NCBI RefSeq assembly: GCF_940670765.1 | Contig: NZ_CALNVW010000023.1 | Location: 62,001 to 126,000 of the forward strand | Length of the DNA stretch: 64,000 nucleotides | Direction: 5' to 3' | Source: Streptomyces sp. A 4/2 | Lineage (GTDB): Bacteria > Actinomycetota > Actinomycetes > Streptomycetales > Streptomycetaceae | Shown here: one piece after another, positions 37,092-44,569 of the stretch | Numbering within the stretch: the stretch's first letter is position 1 | Layout of the letters: every line of letters starts with the position of its first letter | Notes under the pieces: model-generated | What the model was told of the DNA's origin: nothing | Database searches by the model: none | The model's input: the letters and a program-made list of their open reading frames with translations, nothing else | Translations under genes and position numbers: made by a program

Positions 37092-37119
37092 CCGCCTTAG
37101 TGGCCACCCACTAAGGCGG
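37092..37119. promoter_or_regulatory. Palindrome with TAGTG-N6-CACTA core after paralogue 2
   Basis: CCGCCTTAGTGG, CCAC, CCACTAAGGCGG: a 12-bp stem containing TAGTGGCCACCCACTA (37098-37113), 37 bp after the stop. Like the site at 32646 it combines hairpin and operator and has no gene start close by. Confidence 0.75.
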
Positions 37120-37127
37120 TAATCACC

Positions 37128-37167
37128 GGCCGGGCGGGCGGGGGCGGGAATCCCTGCCCGCCCGGCC
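37128..37167. terminator. Hairpin terminator
   Basis: GGCCGGGCGGGC and GCCCGCCCGGCC around GGGGGCGGGAATCCCT; same style as the hairpins at 35121 and 36053. Confidence 0.8.
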
Positions 37168-37200
37168 AGAACCGAACGACCTCACCGGGGGGAATCCGTC

Positions 37201-38949
37201 ATGCCCTACATCGACTCCACCACCATCGCGTGGGCGGCCGGCTCGGCGTCCGCTTACAAACACGACGGCAGCGAACTCACCGTCATGAGTTGGTTCTGCG
37301 GCGCTGGCGGTGACACGCAGGGCGCAGACGCGGTTCCCAATGTCGCGGTCACCAGGGCCGCGAACCACTGGGACGTCGCCCTCGCGACGCACGCCTGGAA
37401 CAACCCGCGCTGCGAAGTCTGGAAGGGCGACATCCGCCGCGCCCCCGTCGACAAGTGGCCGGTGTGCGACATCTTCTGGGCGTCGCCCGAGTGCCCGAAG
37501 TGGTCGGCAGCCCGGGGTGTGAAACGGGACTTCGACAAGACGCTCCAGGGCCAGATCGACTTCGACGAGCCCGAGTTCAAGAGCGACAAGGAGCGGCGGG
37601 CAGCCGAGGAGCGCTCGCGCGCCCTCATGGAAGAAGTCCCGATGTACCTGCGCGGCGTGATCGCCAGGGGCGGCCTGGTCAAGGCCGGGGTCGTGGAGAA
37701 CGTGATCGACTGCCGCGACTGGGACGACTGGGGCCGGTGGATGGCCGAGTTCGACAAGATGGGCTACGAGACCAAGGTCTGTGCGATCAACTCGATGCAC
37801 GTCGACCCGCGCAGCCTCGACCACATCCCGCAGAGCCGTGACCGGCTGTACGTCGCCTATTGGCACAGGAGCCTGGGCCGTACCCCTCAGTGGGACAAAT
37901 GGATCCTGCGCCCCGAGGCGTTCTGCTTCGACTGCGACGAGAAGGTGGAGGCCGTCCAGGTCTTCCGGAAGCCCGGCAAGGACATGGGCCGGTACCGCCA
38001 GAGCTACGACTACCGGTGCCCGCACAAGAGTTGCCGCGCGATCGTGGAGCCGATGGTGCTCCCCGCGGCTGCCGCGATCGACTGGTCGCTGCCCGGCACG
38101 CCGATCGGTGACCGCCAAAAGACGGACGACTGCCCCGAGGGCTTGGCCCCGGCCACGATCGCCCGCACCCGTGCCGGGTTCGCCCAGTACTGGGGATGGG
38201 GAGCGCAGGCGGTCGACGACGGCCAGGGCTCACTGTTCGGCGGGCTCGACGACGCCCTGCAGGCCGCACCGGGCCCGCTCCTGGTCCCGACCGGCGGAAC
38301 CTGGCGCGACCGGGCGGTCACCCTCGACCGGCCGATGTCGACGCGCACGACAGTCGAGACCGACGGCATCGTGGTACCGCCCATCCTCGTCCCCTGCGAG
38401 GGCCGCGACGGCAAGAAGCCGATGAGCGTGGGCGACCCGCTGCGCACCCAGACTGCCCGTCTGGAGACTGCCCTCGCCTACTTGCCGCCCTTCGTGATCC
38501 CCATGCGGGGCGGCGGGGACAAGGAGAAGGCTCGACATATCAGCAAGCCGCTCCACACCGTGTCGGCCGGCGGCAACCACCACGGTTTGGTGACTGCCCC
38601 GGATCACCTCCTCGTCCCGTACTACGGCAACGGCCGGGCCCGGGAACTCAGCGAGCCGATCGGCGCCCTGTCGACCCGGGACCGGTACGCGCTGGTCAAG
38701 GGCGACTTCAACATCGCCGACGTCCTGTTCAGGATGTTGCAGCCTCACGAGATCGCGCGGGCGATGGCCTTCCGAACGGGCTACAAGATCATGGGCTCGA
38801 AGCGGCACCAGGTGCGTCAGCTCGGGAACGCCGTTACCCCCGGCGTCGCTGAGAACTTGTACTGCGCGCTGGTCGAGGCGATCACGGGCGAGGAACTGTC
38901 CCGGTTCGCCGAAGGGTGCGGCCCGCTCTCCCTGGCCATGGCCGCCTGA
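37201..38949 (+). CDS. DNA cytosine-C5 methyltransferase
   Basis: 582 residues. Motif I is MSWFCGAGG (29-37) and motif IV WASPECPKWS with catalytic Cys98 (PEC replacing the usual PPC). VENVID is the ENV motif VI near residue 163, followed by QSRDRLYVAY (motif VIII) and the C-terminal QLGNAVTPGVAENL (motifs IX/X). A CDEK...CRAI zinc-like insertion (about 239-283) interrupts the middle, and the target-recognition region is long. No restriction enzyme lies nearby, so it is probably an orphan methylase protecting phage DNA or marking it. Target unknown. Confidence 0.9.
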   Translation: MPYIDSTTIAWAAGSASAYKHDGSELTVMSWFCGAGGDTQGADAVPNVAVTRAANHWDVALATHAWNNPRCEVWKGDIRRAPVDKWPVCDIFWASPECPKWSAARGVKRDFDKTLQGQIDFDEPEFKSDKERRAAEERSRALMEEVPMYLRGVIARGGLVKAGVVENVIDCRDWDDWGRWMAEFDKMGYETKVCAINSMHVDPRSLDHIPQSRDRLYVAYWHRSLGRTPQWDKWILRPEAFCFDCDEKVEAVQVFRKPGKDMGRYRQSYDYRCPHKSCRAIVEPMVLPAAAAIDWSLPGTPIGDRQKTDDCPEGLAPATIARTRAGFAQYWGWGAQAVDDGQGSLFGGLDDALQAAPGPLLVPTGGTWRDRAVTLDRPMSTRTTVETDGIVVPPILVPCEGRDGKKPMSVGDPLRTQTARLETALAYLPPFVIPMRGGGDKEKARHISKPLHTVSAGGNHHGLVTAPDHLLVPYYGNGRARELSEPIGALSTRDRYALVKGDFNIADVLFRMLQPHEIARAMAFRTGYKIMGSKRHQVRQLGNAVTPGVAENLYCALVEAITGEELSRFAEGCGPLSLAMAA

Positions 38950-38965
38950 TCCGGCCGCTTCTTCC

Positions 38966-39036
38966 GTGATCTATTTACCGTAATTGGTTTAGCGAAATCA
39001 ATTACGGTAAGGATGGAAGTAGATCCACTCCACCAC
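38966..39036 (+). promoter_or_regulatory. AT-rich promoter element, family II copy C
   Basis: TTACCGTAATTG (38975-38986) and CAATTACGGTAA (38999-39010) form a perfect 12-bp inverted repeat around GTTTAGCGAAAT. TAAGGAT at 39008-39014 is the -10-like box and GGAAGT follows. Layout as at 22964 and 24570. Confidence 0.7.
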
Positions 39037-39059
39037 CAACCACCCCACAGGGAGACCTC

Positions 39060-39374
39060 ATGCGCGCCACGATCCGCAGGGCCAAATACACCGACCTCGT
39101 CAGCGACGTGACCACCGCGATGGCAGGCCTGGAGATCGACGACTCCGCCACGTACTACCGGCTCACCGAGGTCGATCGGCCGGGCCGGGAACCCGCGATC
39201 ACCGAAGAGATCCTGAGCGGCTATCAGGCCAGGTCGCACATCAGCCACCAGCTCCTCGTGGTCATGGAGGAGATCGAGCAGCACAGCCCGCAGGAGGTCA
39301 CCATCCGCCGCACCAGCCCGTACGAGATCAGCCCTGGCGGGCGCCAGACAGGCACCTACACGAAGGTCTGCTAG
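39060..39374 (+). CDS. Hypothetical protein
   Basis: 104 residues from the ATG at 39060 (GGGAGACC upstream). Contains SHISHQLLVVMEEIEQHSPQ and a Tyr/Thr-rich polar end. First gene behind promoter copy C. No family recognised. Confidence 0.6.
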   Translation: MRATIRRAKYTDLVSDVTTAMAGLEIDDSATYYRLTEVDRPGREPAITEEILSGYQARSHISHQLLVVMEEIEQHSPQEVTIRRTSPYEISPGGRQTGTYTKVC

Positions 39375-39509
39375 CTGAGGGCGGCCGGTGGGGCGCGTAA
39401 GCGAGGGAATCCCACCGGCCGCAGGCGCAGCCCAGAACCGAAGGGCCTCACAACCCGACCAGGCGCGCGAGGCCCACCGTAACCCCCGTCCAGATCACCG
39501 GAGGAACGC

Positions 39510-40478
39510 GTGAGCACCAAGACCACTACTGCGACCGACACCCGCGAGTTCATCATCATCGGCAAGGACACCGGAACCAGCTTCATCCTGTGGGACGTTG
39601 CTCCGGCCCCGCTCGACGCCACGAAGCGCGCGATGGCGCTCGAAGAGATCGAGATCGACACGTTCGACGCGTTCGGCACGGCCGGTACCGAGTACGCCAC
39701 GAGCGCCCGAGCGGCCGTCGACCAGTTCGTGAACAAGCTGCGCGAGCGGTCAGGCATCGGCAGCTACGACCTCAACGCCGCCAGCCAGTTGGAGAACTAC
39801 CAGGCGGAGCCCCAGCCGACCACCGGCGTGGACACCGAGCCGTACGGACGCGCGCACACCCTGACCGCGACCCGGGACAGCGCCTACCACGTCGAGACCA
39901 GCAGCACGCCCGGCCTGCCCGTCTTCAACATCTACGGCCTGCCCCTCCGGTCGGCGATCGAGACCAAGGACCGCGTACGCGCGGGCGTGATCAACAGCGG
40001 CTTGAACTGCCCGATGGCGAACGTCCTGGTGAAGCTCACCCCCACCCCGAAGCACGTCAACCCGGCCGACATCACCAGCGTCGGCAGCAGCGGCCTGGAC
40101 CTCGCGATTGCCGTGTCCGTCCTGGCCGCCGCCGCCCAGATCCCCGACGACTGCCTCGCCGGCGTCGCCCTGATCGGCGAACTCGGCCTCGACGGCTCGG
40201 TGCGCGTCCCGTACGCGCTCCCCAAGTCGGTGAGCGCGGTCGCTGACAGCGGCAGCTCAGTCGTTCTGGTCCCCACCAGCGCCGTCGAGGACGCGGCCAT
40301 CGCGGGCGTCCGGGTGATCGGCGTCGGCTCCCTGAACGAGGCGGTGGCCGTGCTCACTGGCCACTGGCACCACCCGGAGGGCTGCGCCCACTGCGGCGAC
40401 GAGGCCGCCGCCCACCAGCCGTGCATCACGGGCGCCGTGTGCCCGGCCTGCCAGGACAGTGCCCAGGCCCCGTTCTGA
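39510..40478 (+). CDS. Stand-alone ComM N-terminal (ChlI/Lon-like) domain with zinc tail
   Basis: 322 residues from the GTG at 39510 (GGAGG upstream). Residues 134-283 match the N-terminal domain of ComM/YifB Mg-chelatase-like proteins: GLPVFNIYGLPLRSAIETKD, RVRAGVINSGL, SSGLDLAIAVSVLAAAAQIP, LIGELGLDGSVR, VRVIGVGSLNEAVAVL. That domain has the fold of the Lon protease domain, but the AAA+ ATPase that normally follows is absent. Instead a Cys site (CAHC...CPAC, 292-314) ends the protein. The first 130 residues are unrecognised. ComM drives branch migration during DNA uptake in other bacteria; a free N-terminal domain might modulate the host protein (inference). Confidence 0.75.
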   Translation: MSTKTTTATDTREFIIIGKDTGTSFILWDVAPAPLDATKRAMALEEIEIDTFDAFGTAGTEYATSARAAVDQFVNKLRERSGIGSYDLNAASQLENYQAEPQPTTGVDTEPYGRAHTLTATRDSAYHVETSSTPGLPVFNIYGLPLRSAIETKDRVRAGVINSGLNCPMANVLVKLTPTPKHVNPADITSVGSSGLDLAIAVSVLAAAAQIPDDCLAGVALIGELGLDGSVRVPYALPKSVSAVADSGSSVVLVPTSAVEDAAIAGVRVIGVGSLNEAVAVLTGHWHHPEGCAHCGDEAAAHQPCITGAVCPACQDSAQAPF

Positions 40479-40564
40479 CCGAGTGCGTGCCGGGTGGGCC
40501 CGCAAAGCCCGCCCAGCGCTTCCCCGCCAGCGACCACCCGAAAAGCAACGAAGGCGGCACCACC

Positions 40565-41260
40565 ATGAACGCCAGCATTGATCAGATCCAGTTCACCGCG
40601 TACGACCCCGACCAGTCTTTCGGGCACCTGCCGTTCGCCTACTTGTTCACCGTCCCCGGTGACTTCCCGGAGGGCATCCCCGGGTACGCCGACTTGGAGA
40701 TGGTCGTGTACCGCGTACGCGGCCAGTGGGAAGTATGGGACATCGGCCACCAGGAGACATGGGGCACCGGCCCCAGCCGGCGAGCTGCGCTCGGCTACGC
40801 GTTCAACAAGATCGCCCAGGTCCGCAGGCTCCACGCCGCCGACATCGCCAACGCGCGCGTTGCGGTCCGTGAATCCGTCCCCCCTTATGAGATCGAGGTC
40901 ACCGGCATGAGCCTCGTCCTTGCCCCGCAGGCCATCGGAGTCCTCGTAGGCATCGACCACACCGAGGACGGCCGTGCGACCTACGTGGTCGACAAGGTGC
41001 AGGGCGGCGGCCGGTGTGGCATCCGGGCCGACGCCACGGTGACCCGGCACTCCATGGACGTCGGCGTGCTCCACATTCGGTGCGGCTGCAAGGCCATCCT
41101 CGCTGTCCGCTTCGAGCGCGAAACGGAAGTCCTTGAATACGTGCGGGAATACCTGAACTCCTGGAAGGTGTGCCCGAAGTCGATCGGCGCCCCGGCCGCC
41201 ACCGATGACCAGCCCGAGGGCGACGAGGGCCAGGCGGTCGCCGAGCTTCCCGCCCGGTAA
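40565..41260 (+). CDS. Hypothetical protein
   Basis: 231 residues. The N-terminal domain has FAYLFTVPGDFPEGIPGYAD and an aromatic YRVRGQWEVWDIGHQETW stretch. The second half has RCGIRADATVTRH and IRCGC, perhaps a metal site, and an acidic tail. Ends at a 17-bp terminator. No family recognised. Confidence 0.6.
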   Translation: MNASIDQIQFTAYDPDQSFGHLPFAYLFTVPGDFPEGIPGYADLEMVVYRVRGQWEVWDIGHQETWGTGPSRRAALGYAFNKIAQVRRLHAADIANARVAVRESVPPYEIEVTGMSLVLAPQAIGVLVGIDHTEDGRATYVVDKVQGGGRCGIRADATVTRHSMDVGVLHIRCGCKAILAVRFERETEVLEYVREYLNSWKVCPKSIGAPAATDDQPEGDEGQAVAELPAR

Positions 41261-41273
41261 TCTCCGCCGCCCC

Positions 41274-41310
41274 GTGGGGGCCGTGACCGGATTCCGGTCA
41301 CGGCCCCCAC
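41274..41310. terminator. 17-bp hairpin terminator
   Basis: GTGGGGGCCGTGACCGG, ATT, then the exact complement (41294-41310). It closes the accessory region before the broken PAPS-reductase gene. Confidence 0.85.
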
Positions 41311-41429
41311 AGCCTTCTAAGCCCGCGACGCCCCCAGGTTCACCCTCCCCCACGCGGCGGCAATGCGGCCGACACAGGCCCCGCTACCAGCCGCCCCGCC
41401 GTGATGTGAACCCGCCCGAAAGTACCCGG

Positions 41430-42239
41430 ATGACCGGCAACGGACAGATCGCGCTCGACCTCCCAGGCATCGACGACGGCCCCGACCTCGCCTCGTACCG
41501 ATGGCTGCTGGCGAACATCAGCGGCGGCAAGGACTCTATGGCGATGCTCTACGAGCTGCTGCGCCAGGCCGACGCCGCCGGCGTCCCTCGCGACCGCATC
41601 GTGTGCGTGCACGCCGACCTCGGCCGCGCCGAATGGAATGGCACCCGAGAGCTGGCCGCCGAGCACGCTGCGGCGTTCGGCCTGCGGTTCGAGGTCGTTG
41701 CCCGCGTCGGCGCCGAACTCGTCGACCGGATCGCCGAGCGCGGCATGTTCCCCGACGCCTCGAACCGCTGGTGCACATCGGACTTCAAGCGCGGCCCGGT
41801 CCGCCGCCTGATGACCGCCGTCGTCCGTGAAGCCGAGGATGACGGCCACGTCGGCCGCGTCCGCATCCTCAACGTGATGGGCCTGCGCGCCGACGAATCA
41901 CCGGCCCGGCGCCGCCTCCTCGCCTTCTCACACGACGGGGCAGTGACCTGCCCGTGCCAGGACTGTCTCCTGCGCCGTGCCGCCCTGGCGAGCTACGAGA
42001 AGCGCGGCCTGCCCTGCCCGAAGGACAAGAAGCCCGGCTACGGCGCGTCCAACACGCTGCGGCACGTCGACACCTGGCACCCGGTGCACGCCTGGTCGAC
42101 CAGCGACGTGTGGGCGGCCATCGAACAGTCAGGACTGCGCCCGCGCCTCAGTCGACCTCGGCATGCCGATCATCCCCGGGGAGCGCTGACGAACCCAGCA
42201 CTGGAACCGCCATTCACCTGCTCCGGAACAGCCCTTTGA
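41430..42239 (+). pseudogene. PAPS-reductase-like gene, 5' part (interrupted)
   Basis: The PP-loop ATPase start is intact: NISGGKDSMAMLYELL, then a GLRADESPARRR block and CPCQDC, as in phage members of the CysH/PAPS reductase-like family. Near 42140 the frame shifts: the expected continuation SVDLGMP appears in another frame (ending at 42189), and the original frame runs on into unrelated sequence to 42239. The missing C-terminal part (RLSCSFCVLA...) is found at about 42690. The gene is thus split by about 500 bp and probably non-functional. Confidence 0.75.
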
Positions 42240-42240
42240 A

Positions 42241-42642
42241 CTATCCAGACTGGGAGCCGTGGAACCGTTCAAGCAGCTCACAGGCAGGAGGGCTGTCCGG
42301 ATCGAAACTGTGGATTCCCATCTGAGCAGCGGGGACGCTGGGTCCCCACAGGCGGGCACCATGGCACCTGAAGCAGAAGGCAACCTGGAAAAGCAGGTCC
42401 GTGGCGCTGTGAGCTCGGATGCCCCAGCCCGGGATGAAACAGCGATGCAGCTCGCTGTCCGGCAGGTCCTTGATCAGCGTCAGGACCTGATTGGCTTGAG
42501 TCGACTCCCAGATCGCGACATCGTCGCCGACCAAGTCCTCCGCACTGAGATGACGCATCGGGTCGGTGATGCGGACGACCTCGATCAACTCGGTCTTGTC
42601 ATGGGCAAGCGGCAGCAACATGGGCACAGAATTGCTGATCAA
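42241..42642 (-). CDS. Inserted reverse-strand gene, unknown function
   Basis: Up to 133 residues (TTG at 42642; an ATG at 42621 is the alternative). It contains ESTQANQVLTLIKDLPDSEL, HRCFIPGWGIRAHSATDLLF and FCFRCHGARLWGP, a well-formed globular protein with cysteines, in a style I associate with chromosomal Streptomyces hypothetical proteins. It occupies the segment that splits the PAPS-reductase-like gene and runs against all neighbours. The N-terminus lies at the insertion edge, so the gene may be truncated. Confidence 0.6.
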   Translation of the reverse strand: MISNSVPMLLPLAHDKTELIEVVRITDPMRHLSAEDLVGDDVAIWESTQANQVLTLIKDLPDSELHRCFIPGWGIRAHSATDLLFQVAFCFRCHGARLWGPSVPAAQMGIHSFDPDSPPACELLERFHGSQSG

Positions 42643-42689
42643 AACCCCATACGCCAGAGGCGACTACCTCACACGATCACTGGCACCCG

Positions 42690-42907
42690 TAGTCCGGAAA
42701 AGACTCTCCTGTTCGTTCTGTGTCCTGGCGTCCCGGCCAGCTCTCGTACGTGCCGCCCAGCTCCGCCCAGACCTCGCCGCCGAGTACGCCGCCATCGAGG
42801 AGAAGATCGGGCACCGCTTCAAGAACGACGTGTCGATGGCCGAGATCATCGCGGAAGCCGAAAGGGCGTCGCCAGAGGTCACACCTATTCCATGCTGGAC
42901 GGGGTGA
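42690..42907 (+). pseudogene. PAPS-reductase-like gene, 3' part
   Basis: KRLSCSFCVLASRPALVRAA, then LAAEYAAIEEKIGHRFKNDV and AEIIAEAE: the C-terminal Cys-x2-Cys segment and helix that should follow the DLGMP of the 5' part. The open frame has no proper start of its own. Confidence 0.7.
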
Positions 42908-43007
42908 TCAACGCGAGAACCAGAAATCCGCCAGGCGTGAACTGATCACGAACCGGCTATATGGTGCGTGCACGGCGACTGTCCTGAGCAGCGGCGCAGT
43001 CGCTCCC

Positions 43008-43081
43008 GCGCCGGAGGTGTAAGAGCTGCACGGCCCTCTTCCAGTGGGAAAGACCACGTGCAACTCGTGGCCGGCGCTCCA
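43008..43081 (+). tRNA. Candidate divergent tRNA-Gly (UCC), CCA encoded
   Basis: A full cloverleaf can be drawn: acceptor GCGCCGG (43008-43014)/CCGGCGC (43071-43077), U73, encoded CCA (43079-43081); D-stem GTGT/GCAC; T-stem CCACG/CGTGG with loop TGCAACT. The anticodon loop CTTCCAG gives UCC. G1-C72, C2-G71, G3-C70, U73 and C35-C36 are the known glycine identity elements. Weak points: only the three middle pairs of the anticodon stem form, the D-loop (AAGAGCT) lacks GG, and position 55 is G. It is followed 6 bp later by a terminator. Confidence 0.55.
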
Positions 43082-43087
43082 CAGACC

Positions 43088-43121
43088 AGGCCCCTGCCTC
43101 CTCCCCCCGAGGCAGGGGCCT
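43088..43121. terminator. Hairpin terminator after the tRNA candidate
   Basis: AGGCCCCTGCCTC and GAGGCAGGGGCCT around CTCCCCCC; 13-bp perfect stem. Confidence 0.85.
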
Positions 43122-43198
43122 CGCTCATGCCGTGAAAACCCCCGGTATGCGCAGGTCGGCTACCATCTCGGCCCGCTCGACCAGCGCTAGGAGCAGGC

Positions 43199-44569
43199 AT
43201 GTTCCACGGATCGATCCCATCCCCCCTCCGCTCGATCATCTACGAGCACGCCGGGGTCTGGCCGGACACCGACATCTACGTCGGCTGCTCGGGCAACTTC
43301 ACCATCGAGCGCGTGCTGCACTCGCGGTTCGGGAACGCGCGGCCGGTCCACGGCAACGACATCACCGCGTACTCGTGTGCCCTGGGTTGGTTCCTCGCTG
43401 GGGAGGACCTGCCCTACACCCTGCGCCCCGAGTTCGAGGACACGCTGGGCTGGCTCGCCCCGTACATGGAAGATCGCGCCGACCGGCTCGCCACCCTGAT
43501 GCTCGGCACCCGGTTCCTCCAGTACGTCGGGAAGGACGGCGCGTACTACCGGCGGATGCTCGACGCCACCGAAGACCAGTGGCCACGTATGCACGAGAAG
43601 ACCGCGACGAAGCTCCGCACCCTGGAGACCCGCCTCGGTAGCTTCTACGCCGGCGACGTCCGCACGTACCTCCGCGACGAGGTCCCCGAGCAGGCCCCCG
43701 TCGTGATGTTCCCGCCGTTCTACGCCGGGGACTACGTCTCGCAGTTCGCGTCCATCGATGCCGCGTTCGACTGGCCGGAGCCCGAGTTCGGTGAGCTGAC
43801 CGAGGAGGGCAAGGAAGAGATCATCCAGCAGGTGCAGGACCGGCCGCACTGGGTCCTCGGCCTGCACATCGAACGCCCGGAGCTGCGGCACCGGCTGGCC
43901 GGCGTCGTTCAGACGGCCAACCGCGGCCTGCCGATCTACGTGTATGCCGCGTCCGGGCCACGCCGCATCGTGCGGCCCCGGCAGCCCGTCGAGCCGATCC
44001 CCATGCCGAAGATCGGCGTCGGTGAGGACCTGGGCGACCGGATGAGCCTCCACATTCTGACGGGCGGCCAGTTCGCGGGCATTCGGTCACAGTTCATGTC
44101 GAAGTCCATCAAGCCGGGGTCGCCGCTCCTCGCGTGCGGTGTCGCGGTCGACGGGAAGCTGATCGGCGCGTTCGCTTTCCTCCCGCCGAAGTTCGACCCG
44201 GCGACCGCCTACCTGATGTCCGACTTCCCCGTGTCGTGGACGAAGTACCGGCGCCTCTCGAAGCTCATCGTCATGGCCGCGAGCACGGCGGAGGCGCAGC
44301 TGCTGCTCCAGCGGTCCCTGTCGAAGCGGCTCACCGGCTGGGCGACCACCGCGTTCACCGACCGGCCCAACTCGGCGAAGTACGGGCGGGGCATCCCCGG
44401 CGTGAAGCTCCAGAAGCGCACCGAGGCGAGCAGCAAGGACCCGGGCGACGGCGTCCACCGCTACCAGCTCCAGTACGGCGGCCCCCTCGGGAAGTACACG
44501 CTCGCCGACGCCCTGGACCTGTGGAAGCGCAAGCACGGCACCGACATGAAGAAGGAAGACGCCCGATGA
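43199..44569 (+). CDS. DNA-modification fusion: methylase-like domain plus Mom-like acyltransferase domain
   Basis: 456 residues from the ATG at 43199 (AGGAGC upstream). Residues about 20-260 resemble a class I methylase: IYVGCSGNFTIERVL (28-40), NDITAYSCALGWFL and FPPFYAGDY (171-179) as a variant of NPPY. Residues about 285-450 resemble the GNAT-type Mom protein of phage Mu: ACGVAVDGKLIGAFAFLP, LSKLIVMAASTAEAQLLLQR, AKYGRGIPGVKLQ. Mom hypermodifies adenine in phage DNA to resist restriction. It is coupled (ATGA) to a ParB-like nuclease gene, and this pair precedes terminase in many actinophages. Domain assignments are by eye. Confidence 0.65.
   Translation: MFHGSIPSPLRSIIYEHAGVWPDTDIYVGCSGNFTIERVLHSRFGNARPVHGNDITAYSCALGWFLAGEDLPYTLRPEFEDTLGWLAPYMEDRADRLATLMLGTRFLQYVGKDGAYYRRMLDATEDQWPRMHEKTATKLRTLETRLGSFYAGDVRTYLRDEVPEQAPVVMFPPFYAGDYVSQFASIDAAFDWPEPEFGELTEEGKEEIIQQVQDRPHWVLGLHIERPELRHRLAGVVQTANRGLPIYVYAASGPRRIVRPRQPVEPIPMPKIGVGEDLGDRMSLHILTGGQFAGIRSQFMSKSIKPGSPLLACGVAVDGKLIGAFAFLPPKFDPATAYLMSDFPVSWTKYRRLSKLIVMAASTAEAQLLLQRSLSKRLTGWATTAFTDRPNSAKYGRGIPGVKLQKRTEASSKDPGDGVHRYQLQYGGPLGKYTLADALDLWKRKHGTDMKKEDAR

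Noticed and set aside
42140..42700. Self-splicing intron or intein in the PAPS-reductase-like gene
   Set aside because: The reading frame is shifted at the 5' edge, no intein blocks or intron core are recognisable, and the insert carries a gene on the opposite strand.
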